NCBI GenBank assembly: GCA_013306675.1
Contig: JABLUY010000150.1
Coordinates: 8,631 to 72,630, forward strand
Origin: Thraustochytrium sp. TN22
Lineage: Eukaryota > Sar > Bigyra > Thraustochytrida > Thraustochytriidae
Direction of reading: 5' to 3'
Length of the DNA stretch: 64,000 nt
This document shows positions 21,101-28,757 of this stretch, piece by piece. A program made the translations under genes and the position numbers. The first letter of the stretch is position 1, and each line of letters starts with the position of its first letter. The notes under the pieces are model-generated. The model was given only the letters and a program-made list of their open reading frames with translations. It searched no databases and was not told the DNA's origin.

Positions 21101-21558
21101 AGCTCGCGCAGGCGTAAAGCGCGCTGGTCCGCCAGTAGCAGCGGTGTCGCGGTCCTGGTCTCCACGCAGGCGCCTAACACCTTCCAGCGCACGCGCAGTG
21201 GCGGCGTCTCCTGCAGGCGTCGCACGGGGATCAGGCCGTCCACGACGCGGTCCAGATGCAACGGGAAGCCATCCAGGCTCGCGAGCACCTGCTTGCTCAC
21301 GAACGGCAGCGTCTCAAAGACCTCCAGCTCGTCCAGGAACTCGCACACGCCGTGCCACTGCTCGCGGTGCGCCGCAAGCCGCTCGAGGCCCCTGAACGGC
21401 TGCGCGCCGTCGCTACCGCCGCTCGGGACGCGCTTGGCTCGCAAACCGTGCAACTTCCTCGCGCCATGGCCGCGCGCACCTGCCGTCACGCCGCCCGCGT
21501 GCATGCCGCTGCTGCCGTCGTGGCCGTGGCCAGCGTGCCCCGCCCACGCCGTCTCCAT
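18196..21558 (-). CDS. Large orphan protein with helical C-terminal half
   Basis: About 1120 residues from ATG 21558 (METAWAGHAGHG). I do not recognise the family. Roughly residues 40-360 look folded, with leucine-rich helical stretches (LRELQVLSLHQLDPLGAGDL, FTYHRHERELLNALLEMC). Residues about 370-640 are low complexity with a His/Glu run (EHEHEHQHGHQHE). Residues about 640-1100 are again rich in Leu/Ala helices with acidic ends, resembling ARM/HEAT-like solenoids (VVEATRMLAVDILRC, FDAACVCTLFIFENARELGM). There is no signal peptide and no membrane segment. A scaffold or adaptor role is only a guess. The long unbroken frame and the structured ends make it a real gene. Confidence 0.65.
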   Translation of the reverse strand: METAWAGHAGHGHDGSSGMHAGGVTAGARGHGARKLHGLRAKRVPSGGSDGAQPFRGLERLAAHREQWHGVCEFLDELEVFETLPFVSKQVLASLDGFPLHLDRVVDGLIPVRRLQETPPLRVRWKVLGACVETRTATPLLLADQRALRLRELQVLSLHQLDPLGAGDLGTALDACKGLRVLELGFEGELPRDEPTCVHLVRTVHDRLGRYETFWTNLLDLPGEARGMLRVAWATFTYEQRRNLRTVLAAVAPLLAPPVMPAANPFGNAKTLGLIPDMQRHRSLDNVFTYHRHERELLNALLEMCLMHATKLCRKSSTDRHGVDALLFGLQLAASFAPDSLEFARASQSPRNNRKEWNENTRRIEGNFFDQPKASEATSAARGAGATRASTHAAGAAHAGAHFAYASPKDEHHHRAQMPALGFHFNGDAEAHAESHTRATGLASPWSGNLAHMDPVPEASLPQAPANTGAFVQARVESELEHGLDHELVHRHGLGHEHEQPCEDTAQCVASPRQQYEHEHEHQHGHQHEQHAIGSVPFPRGAQRAGWWSPKAAAAGRATDTFSSAAKGHTGENENVATAETDSERANVQAQANAGPLRVIVPADGLSRRAALLSSPNSVASQPLAPLASPSLSSVALSYGPATSRAGLRKTVASLPAHLRAPQYTRLVVSHLWEALLERLMQHEMATTTELACEVFRQSRGIYLSDVATHMVLRLVSEAGLYRDDPDTEAACLACALIIELAPDDAAFADEMAASGVLSALLDSIFPDFVGDEDRAVLNNQAVDLDLADAICRVFCFFPGFALHRPRFAPALAFLASRAERVLLPDPSVPEIQKAFEGDLPRLQLSALRVVEATRMLAVDILRCDMNQPSSEIPMPRTLLLVLEIALRWLDGPQDAREEVALEIASAAAYLYNAGATDLGSCHTLVDFFFQTLPELPDDFIVEAVDLTASVAQANPAYLARWMQAAASMLRSPAPDCLRYPQLAVHILEWMADLAVEVDPDFDAACVCTLFIFENARELGMDVASLVSVLAAFRELLARFFPCLTPMSQDALHADLTATLLSVFGTLQNTHPDDLFVLSSYVNETISLSRPYEAGNAANAPAVVAHHAPAPANVNHHAHV

Positions 21559-23820
21559 GCCTCCGCACGCCGCCGCCGCCGCCGCCGCCGCCGCCGCGCG
21601 CGCAGGCCCGCGCGCCCCAGCGGTCGCCCGAGCCGAAGCCGACGCTGGCCCGCCGACCCGCGTCACCGCCTCGCCCGGGATGCCGCCCCAGGCCGGACCG
21701 ACGCGCCGCGCCGCGCCGCGCCGCCGTCGCGCCGCACCACGCCGCGCCGCGCCGCGCCGCGCCGCGCGCGACCGGCTGCCCGGTCCCGCGCGGCCCGGCC
21801 CGCGCGCGCGCGCCGCCGCCGCCGCCGCCGCGCGTCTGCGCCGCTTCTCTTCCTTGTCTCGCGAGCCGCGGGCAGCCGCGGTCGGCTCCCGCTGTTCCCG
21901 GCCGGCGGCCGGGGCGAGCGCCTGGTGTGCCTTCGCGGGAACGGGGACTCTCCTCGGGAACGCCTGCTATCGCTCGGTCTGCTCGGTCTCGTCTCGGTCT
22001 CGGTGCGTCTCGGTCTGCCTGGGTTTCTGCTCGGCTCGGTCTGGCTCGGCTCGGTCTGGCTGCTCGGGCCCGTCCACGGCGCCTCGGTCTCGCTCGGGTC
22101 TGGTCTGCTCCCAGGCAGGGCGCGCAGCCCGCGCTGCGCTGGGCTGCCGCCGGCGGCTCGGCCGCCAGGCGCTCTGCCCCTCCCAGCGTCGACCGCTTCG
22201 CGCCAGGGGTCAAACGATGGCGGGATGCGCCTGGGGCTTTGCCGTCTGCCTGCCAGCGCCCTGCCTGCGGTCTGGCAGCGCTGGCAGCGCGCCGCGCCGG
22301 CCGGCCACGGCGGCAGGTCCGTGGCGCGCCGCCTCGGAGCTTTGGCACCTCCGCCGCTCGGGCTGGCGCGCCGGGCGCGACGCGGTCCTGACCGCCAGTG
22401 CGGGCGGCGCAGCGCGTGTGGCACGAACCCAGGCTCCCGTCACGACAGTCAAGACCGAGACGGCGTACGCCGGGCTGGGCTGGGCTGGGCCGGGCCGGGC
22501 TGGGCTACGCGAGGTGGCGCGAAAGGGAGCCTGGACGGACTCGTCAAACATGCGCGCGGGGAGCGACGCCGCCAGCGGCCAGCTGAGCCCGGCCTCCTGA
22601 CTCTGGCTGTCGACTCGCTTGCGCGCGAGCAAGGCGAAGAGTGCAGAGCGGAGCACGAAACCTGCGCGGGCTCTCCAGAACTGCAACGCACCGCGCCGCC
22701 GTGGCCACGCGTGGGCGGGCCGCTGCGGTGACGCTGGGACCGGCGGCCCTGCTGCCAGTGCAGCGGCGGCTGGGTTCTTCTGGCCGCAGGGAGGCTGCCA
22801 CCGTGACGTACGGCTCCAAGTCAGCGAGGCTCGCGCCGCCCGCGAATGTGAATGTGCCGGACATTGCGGATCCCTGCAGATTGCCGTCACCGCTCGTTAA
22901 ATCAATCGCGGGGGCTCCCAGCTAGCTAGCGAGCTAGCTTGCTAGCGACGCCTGCTCCAGCCAGCCAGCCACCAGCCAGCCAGGAGGGCCAGGAGCTGGA
23001 TCCACTGGCATCGTAGTGGTGCGACGCGGCGCACGCGCGCTCTGGTTGATCTCGGACGGCGGTTGTTGCTTCAAGTTGGTGGTGGTTACTTGGTGGCTGA
23101 CAGTGAGTGTCACGTCATGGACGGCAGCCCGCCTGAGCCCGGTGTATGCGCCGCGACCCAACCATCTGGCTGGCTGCCAGCGCACCCTGTGGTCGCGCCG
23201 ACTTCAACTTGCCTAACAGGCTCCGAGCCGTTCACTGCCCGGATGTCCTGACTGACGGCCGTGCTGCCGTGGCCGCTGGCCTCCGCCGCGTGGCTGGCAC
23301 TGTGGGGCTACGTTTCCGCAATGCGAGCCGAGATTGTGTGGCTGCCTCTGCAGTGCTCTGCAGGCTTGCCGGCCAGCCGGGACAGCGCCGCAGCCAGACC
23401 TGCCACAGGCTCAGCGGCGCTCAACTGCCGACCGAGCCGCCGCGGCCTCGCGTGGCGAGGCTTCCGATCCGGGCTGCACGGCGCGCGATCCGACCGCGCA
23501 GCTAACTGCCCCGGACGCCAGGTCGGGCAGCGCGGACGCCTCGTTGCTGCCAGCCAGTGTGGGAAGTTAGGGACGCAAAAGGAGAAGCAAGCGAGGGCTT
23601 GAACAGAACCCGGACAGGAAGCGAGCGCTAACTCCTGCGGCCAGCTTGCTCCAACCTTGGCAGCCTGCTTCTTGCCTGGCCGCTCGACCGCGAGCTAGCT
23701 GAGCGACGGTGGCGGGCCTGCCACCACTGGAGTCGTGCGCAAAGATGGGTTGGGCTAGCCGCGCCAACTTGAACCTCTAGTGGAGGAGTCGTGCGCGATC
23801 TGCCACTAAGCAAACCGAGT

Positions 23821-23899
23821 ACGTGCGTGCGTGCTTGCGTGCGTGCTTGCGTGCGTTGACGTGCGTGCGTTCAGGCGTGCGTGCGTGCGTGCGTGCGTG
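23821..23899. repeat. GTGC/GTGCTTGC simple repeat
   Basis: An imperfect tetranucleotide run with interruptions, lying in the gene-free block. Confidence 0.85.
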
Positions 23900-24786
23900 A
23901 CACCGCTCAGCGCCGCTCTTGTATGTCTTCTCTTGGCGTCGCGTCGCGTGGCATGGTATGCAACTGGGGTGAGCAAGCGCCGCGCGGCGCAGCTCGATCC
24001 GTCGAAGCGAGAGTTTGCTGACCTCTGCCCCATCGCTGGAGCGAGTCGCAGTCTCGAGCGCATAATGCCTGTCAACGAACGGCACCGGCTGCGCGGTCCG
24101 TCTCGGTTGGCTGCATACAGCACCTCGGGCGGTTCAATGCCGTCCAAAGATCGCTTGCTTGAAGCCACTCGTGGTCGCCAAAATGCGGCGACTCGAACCG
24201 AGACGAGGCCTCCTGCTGCCCCTTGCACGGTGCGTCACGAGCTGGCTGCTGAGTACGAGTCGCCCAGAAAGCCTTGAAGAAGGCCAAGCACTGGCCGACG
24301 CGGACTCGGCGCTCTCTTTTCTCCTCCAAGTAGCAGGCGAGCGTTCGCAAGCAAGCAAGCAAGCAAGCAAGCCTGCCATCCAGCCAGGCGCTGACTTACG
24401 TGACGCCAGCAAGGACGCTGACTGCCGGCCAGCTGCGAGCAGGGGAGCAGCAAGCCTTGCTTGAGCGCTGACTCAGAAGTGCCATACTCCTCTGCGAGTC
24501 CCTGCTCCAGCCTTGAAAGACCTGGCTGGCGGGTGAGCCAAGCCGGCCAACTTGAAGCAGCCAGCTGCAAGCAGCACCGCGGAGGCGGTCTGACTTCTTG
24601 CAGGTCCGGGTCCCGTTGAATAACCTTGCTTGATTCAGCCAGCCTGATGTTCTCGTTGTCATGGCCGCGGCGCGACACGACGCAACGTTGCGCACCAAAA
24701 GCCCATACTCGCTCGCGTCGCGTCGCCCGTGAGCTCGCTCGCGCCGCGTCCGAGTCGCATCGCGGCGCGTCGCCCGTGAGCTAGCT

Positions 24787-24808
24787 CTAGCTAGAGGCCT
24801 CTAGCTAG
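24787..24808. repeat. 22-bp perfect palindrome with CTAG arms
   Basis: Centred on AGGCCT with CTAGCTAG on each side; embedded in a wider GCTA-rich stretch (about 24778-24815). Confidence 0.85.
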
Positions 24809-24865
24809 CTAGCTGGAGCCCGCCGCCCTCGCCCCTGGTCGGGCAGCCCGACCGCTCCGCCGAGT

Positions 24866-24958
24866 CCGAGTCGCCCGAGTCGCCCGAGTCGTCGCCCGAG
24901 TCGCCCGAGTCGCCCGAGTCGCCCGAGTCGCCCGAGTCGCCCGAGTCGCCCGAGTCGC
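24866..24958. repeat. 9-bp minisatellite (CCCGAGTCG)n
   Basis: About ten head-to-tail units of CCCGAGTCG with one or two irregular units at the left. It lies about 420 bp before the eL15 start. Being a multiple of three it leaves open frames on both strands, but it is not part of a recognisable gene. Confidence 0.9.
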
Positions 24959-25199
24959 GGCGGCGCTGCTAACCCCGGGCCGGCTCGCCCGGCATCCGCC
25001 ATCATGACTCGGAAGGCCACAGGCACTGCACGCGCGTCCGAGCCGGACGAGTCCCGCCCCTCCCTCCCGCCCGCCCGCGGCGCCCTCTCAGCTCCGAGTC
25101 AGCTGGCCGTCCGCCCGTATCCCCGCGCACACCGTTCTGGCGCACACTTACACGCGTTCGCGGGGCGGGTCCCCGTTCGCGGGCGCCGCACACGCGGGC

Positions 25200-25212
25200 A
25201 GGGTTAGGGTAG
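25200..25212 (+). promoter_or_regulatory. Telobox-like site upstream of eL15
   Basis: GGGTTAGGGT, about 165 bp before the start codon of a ribosomal protein gene. Telomere-like words are known promoter elements of ribosomal protein genes in plants and fungi; the role here is inference. Confidence 0.4.
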
Positions 25213-25374
25213 CGTTGCGCGGTCTGCGTGGAGGAGTGGCGGCGGCGGCGCTGAGTGGTTATTAGGGAGGGGGAAGCGGGGTTTGCTGGTGGCGGCAAGC
25301 GGAGCGGGGCAGAGCAGGCAGAGCAGAGAGGCGCGGGCAGAGCAGGAGCTGCGAGCGCGGTCGAGGTCGGCAAG

Positions 25375-25992
25375 ATGGGCGCGTACAAGTACTGCGAGGA
25401 GCTGTGGCGCAAGAAGCAGAGCGATGTGATGCGCTTCCTGCTGCGCATCCGCGCCTGGCAGTACCGCCACGAGTCGCGCATCAAGCGGCTGAGCCGGCCC
25501 ACGCGCCCGGAGAAGGCGCACCGCCTGGGCTACAAGGCCAAGCAGGGCATCTCGGTCTTCCGCGTTGCCGTCCGCCGCGGCGGCCGCAAGCGCCCGGCGT
25601 CCAAGGGTATCGTCTACGGTAAGCCCAAGAACCACGGTATCAACCAGCTCAAGCCCACCCGCAACCTGCGCGCCATCGCTGAGGAGCGCGTCGGCCGCCG
25701 CTGCGGCAACCTTCGCGTGCTCAACTCGTACTGGGTGAACCATGACTCCACCTTCAAGTACTTTGAGGTCATCATGGTCGACCCCTCGCACCCGCGCATC
25801 CGCACGGACGCCCGCCTTCAGTGGATCTGCAACCCGGTGCACAAGCACCGCGAGCTCCGCGGCCTCACCTCGGCCGGCCGCGCCCACCGTGGCCTGCGCA
25901 AGCGCGGCCACCGCGCCAGCAACCTTATTGGCTCCTCGCGCCGCGCCAACTGGAAGAGCCGCAACACGCTCAAGCTCCAGCGCTACCGCTAA
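25375..25992 (+). CDS. RPL15: 60S ribosomal protein eL15
   Basis: 205 residues, the usual eL15 length. It starts [20 protein letters not shown] and carries the family words [47 protein letters not shown], and a C-terminal Arg/Lys-rich tail ending [13 protein letters not shown]. It is a core protein of the large ribosomal subunit near the peptide-exit side. The frame is open further upstream, but conservation starts exactly at this ATG. It is intron-free, with strong use of C/G-ending codons. Confidence 0.98.
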   Translation: MGAYKYCEELWRKKQSDVMRFLLRIRAWQYRHESRIKRLSRPTRPEKAHRLGYKAKQGISVFRVAVRRGGRKRPASKGIVYGKPKNHGINQLKPTRNLRAIAEERVGRRCGNLRVLNSYWVNHDSTFKYFEVIMVDPSHPRIRTDARLQWICNPVHKHRELRGLTSAGRAHRGLRKRGHRASNLIGSSRRANWKSRNTLKLQRYR

Positions 25993-26585
25993 ATACTGCA
26001 CTGTGCATCCCTTTCTTCTTCGTCTCCTTCTTCGTCTCCTTCTTCCTCTCCAGAAAGACCCCTTCATCTTCTTGGAGAGGACGTTGATGTTGGTTGTCTT
26101 GTCTTTGCAAGTTTACCAAGCTCACGGCATGGTTTCACGAGACGATTGAGCATGGCTCCATCGCACGTCAACATTGCTCGAGTAGCTAGCTAGCTAGCTA
26201 GCCAGCTTCTCAGAGCGCATATGCGCCTGCGCACCTCATTGTATTCCCGCATCGTGTTGCTCACGTGCTTCCTCCTCTTCAGGTGATGGTGACATGGGAC
26301 GAGCATGCAACCCGAAGCATTTCCATCCCATCATCAAACTTGAACTCCTTTCTTGGGCCTGTCGTGGTACTACACGTCGGAACAGGTACCCAGGCGCTCG
26401 CTTGTAGCTAACGTAGCTGCCACGCGCGGCGTAGCGCTTGACCCGCCCGCCACCGCCCCGTTTCGGCGCTCGTCTTGTGTGCCGTGCTATCTTTGTGCGA
26501 CTCCTTCTGGTTGCGTCCCGCGGCCGAGACCGGGCCCGGCCGCGTCGGCAGACACGAGGCCGCGGCGAAAGAACGACACGACACG
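25993..26585. other. Spacer, eL15 to kinase
   Basis: No gene. The first 70 bp are CT-rich (TTCTTCGTCTCC repeats), likely eL15 3' UTR. A GCTA run lies at 26181-26204. Confidence 0.5.
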
Positions 26586-28475
26586 ATGGAGGCGGGCACG
26601 GGGGCGTTCGTGGTGGCGGCGGCGGCGCTGCTGACGAGCGCGCGGCTGCGCTTCCGCAGCCCGCGCGTGCTGGTGAACCGGCACGTCTTCGGGTCGGAGC
26701 ACTTCTCCGACAGGGAGATCCTGCTGCAGCTGGCGGACGGCCACTTCCAGACCAAGCTGGCGGCGCACAACTGGGCGCGCCTGCACGAGCTGGGGCCGTG
26801 CTTCATGAGCCTGGCGCAGCGCATGCTGGGCGGAATCAGCCTGGAGGCGGCGGTGCGCGCCGACACGGACATGGGCAGCGAGATCCGCCAGCTGCTGCTG
26901 GCCCACATCCCGGCGCTCGCGGAGGCCATGCGCGAAATCGCCGAGAGCTACCTGATGCGCTCGCTGAAAAAGGGCGAGTCGCGCGCCAAGACGGCCTCCA
27001 AGGCCGTGCCGCGCGTCAAGCTGCGCGGAGCCAAGACCGGCAAGATGTACAGGCCCGTGCAGTTCATCGCGCGCGGGTCCGCGGGCACCGTGTATTCGGC
27101 CATCCGTATCAAGAGCGGCGACGCCAAGCTGTTCACGGTCCTGCGCGACGCCATTGCATCCCCGGACAACACGGGAGGCGTCGACGCGGACGACGGTGCT
27201 GAAACCAGCAACGACGACAAGACCGAGGAGGCGGCTGCTGCCGCCGTGGAGAAAAAGGGCAAGGGAAAGATCACTGATGCATCTCCCCTTCTTCCCCCGG
27301 ACACGCCAAAGAGCACGGCCACTGCGACAGACGCCGAGGACGAGGACGCCGAGGACGAGGCGGACAGCGCGGCCGACGGCGGCAAGGGAGACGCGGGCGC
27401 GAGCAAGAGCGCGCTCCTGGCCAAGGTGTTCAAGTCGAAGCTGCAGACGGTCGTCACGACGCAGCTGCAGCGGCAGCTGGCGCTCAAGCAGGTGGAGCCA
27501 ACGCAGCGCTCGAGCGCCATCAACGAGTACCGCATCGCGAGCATCCTGGCGGCCAACGACACGCACAACTCATGCGTGACATACCTGGACCGGCTCGATG
27601 AGTCACCGGAGCGCCTCTGGCTGCTTGTGCGGCGCGTGGCCGGCTCGCCCTTTGGCATCGACCTGGCCGAGTACATTGAGCACCAGTTCTTTGACGGCCA
27701 GACCGCGCACCAGGACCTGGCGCAGCTCATGGTGCTGCAGCTCCTGCACGGCATTGACTATATCTCGAGCCAGGGCATTGTCATGCGCGACGTCAAGCCG
27801 GACAATGTCCTCATTGACTACGACATGGACCTGCATGAGAAGGTGCACATGTCCGCCCGGTGGAGCGACTTTGGACTTTCCATTGACATCGGCCGCATGG
27901 CGGACGGCGCCGGCCTGCGCAGCCCGCTCACCGTTCGCGACCTCGAGGCGCATGAGCCGGGCGTGATTGCCGCCGCCGAGGACAAGCCAGCCCACCGCGC
28001 GCTCATGGACCCGGCCGTGGTGCGCGACTCCCTGGTCGCTTTTTGGTATGACACGCAAAAGCTCGTGCCCAAGCCCAAGTGGAAGGGCCGTCGCCCCCCG
28101 GAGAACTGCTACCAGGACCCGACCCGGGTGCACCTCTCCAGCTACGACACCTATATGATGGGCATCATCGTGGTGTCCATGGCGCTCGGCGTCGATGTGC
28201 CCCACATCGATAAAGCGGCGGTGCTGCAGGAGTTCAACGACAAGCTTGGCATCTCGCTCTCCACGAGCGACCTGTCCAACTTTGAGCTCGGCACCTCGCT
28301 GCGCGAGAGCGAGGACAAGTATCTGCCGCACTTCCAGGACGCCTTTGGTGAAGAGTTTGGCAAGGCCCTTCTCCGCGAGACCGGCTTCATGCTGGCGCTC
28401 AATCCCCGTGAGCGGCCGCGGCCCTCGGAGAGCCGCTCGCGCCTATTGAATGTGACACGCATCCCGATCCAGTGA
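26586..28475 (+). CDS. Divergent protein kinase with N-terminal domain and acidic insert
   Basis: 629 residues from ATG 26586. About 150 residues of unknown N-terminal domain precede a kinase fold. The glycine loop is ARGSAGTVYSAI (near residue 161). A 100-plus residue low-complexity, acidic insert separates it from the beta3 lysine (LALKQVEP, near 298). The alpha-C Glu is probably in NEYRIAS. The catalytic loop reads MRDVKPDNVL (near 399), so Met replaces the His of HRD while Asp, Lys and Asn are kept. The metal motif is SDFGLS (near 426), and RPPEN (near 504) stands in for APE. All residues for catalysis appear present, so it is probably active. I cannot place it in a named kinase group. 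Confidence 0.8.
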   Translation: MEAGTGAFVVAAAALLTSARLRFRSPRVLVNRHVFGSEHFSDREILLQLADGHFQTKLAAHNWARLHELGPCFMSLAQRMLGGISLEAAVRADTDMGSEIRQLLLAHIPALAEAMREIAESYLMRSLKKGESRAKTASKAVPRVKLRGAKTGKMYRPVQFIARGSAGTVYSAIRIKSGDAKLFTVLRDAIASPDNTGGVDADDGAETSNDDKTEEAAAAAVEKKGKGKITDASPLLPPDTPKSTATATDAEDEDAEDEADSAADGGKGDAGASKSALLAKVFKSKLQTVVTTQLQRQLALKQVEPTQRSSAINEYRIASILAANDTHNSCVTYLDRLDESPERLWLLVRRVAGSPFGIDLAEYIEHQFFDGQTAHQDLAQLMVLQLLHGIDYISSQGIVMRDVKPDNVLIDYDMDLHEKVHMSARWSDFGLSIDIGRMADGAGLRSPLTVRDLEAHEPGVIAAAEDKPAHRALMDPAVVRDSLVAFWYDTQKLVPKPKWKGRRPPENCYQDPTRVHLSSYDTYMMGIIVVSMALGVDVPHIDKAAVLQEFNDKLGISLSTSDLSNFELGTSLRESEDKYLPHFQDAFGEEFGKALLRETGFMLALNPRERPRPSESRSRLLNVTRIPIQ

Positions 28476-28757
28476 CGCGCCTTCTTGAGACGGAGCCACT
28501 GCGCGTGCTGTTGTATGGATGATTCTTTTTCCCTTTCTTTTGAAACCGTGTGCGTGCATTCGTGTCGTGTGGTCAGCCTTGGTCAGCCTTGGCGCTCTGG
28601 ACCTGGGCGGCTCGCGTCGCGAATCGCCAGTCAAGATCGCACCTCTTCGTTGGAGCGACAGCCAGCTTGGATGTAAGGAAGTGAACTTTGCTTCGATATC
28701 TCGCTTGAGTGATGCGTTGTTACTTGTACAGAGCAAGTCAGACAGGGCCTCCGGCTC

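Larger units (their letters stand above)
21559..25374. other. Large gene-free block upstream of eL15
   Basis: 3.8 kb with overlapping GC-driven open frames on both strands but no frame I can support. It contains a GCCGCG simple run (about 21705-21775), CCAGCCAG runs near 22965, a GTGC-type run (23821-23899), an AGCA run (24349-24371), a 22-bp perfect palindrome at 24787-24808, a 9-bp minisatellite and a TTAGGG-type site. CCACTGGC occurs at 23002 and CAACTTGA words near 23072, 23205, 23766 and 24549. Confidence 0.5.

Noticed and set aside
24190-24230. tRNA-like TTCGA words on the minus strand
   Set aside because: The arms around the word do not pair and no anticodon or acceptor stem can be drawn.
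24866-24958. CRISPR-like regular array
   Set aside because: Head-to-tail 9-bp units with no spacers; this is a minisatellite in eukaryotic DNA.
25200-25212. Interstitial telomere or chromosome-end scar
   Set aside because: Only about two TTAGGG-type units; more likely a promoter word or chance.
21559-25374. Mobile element or retroelement filling the gene-free block
   Set aside because: No terminal repeats, reverse transcriptase, integrase or transposase motifs in any frame; only simple repeats and GC-driven frames.
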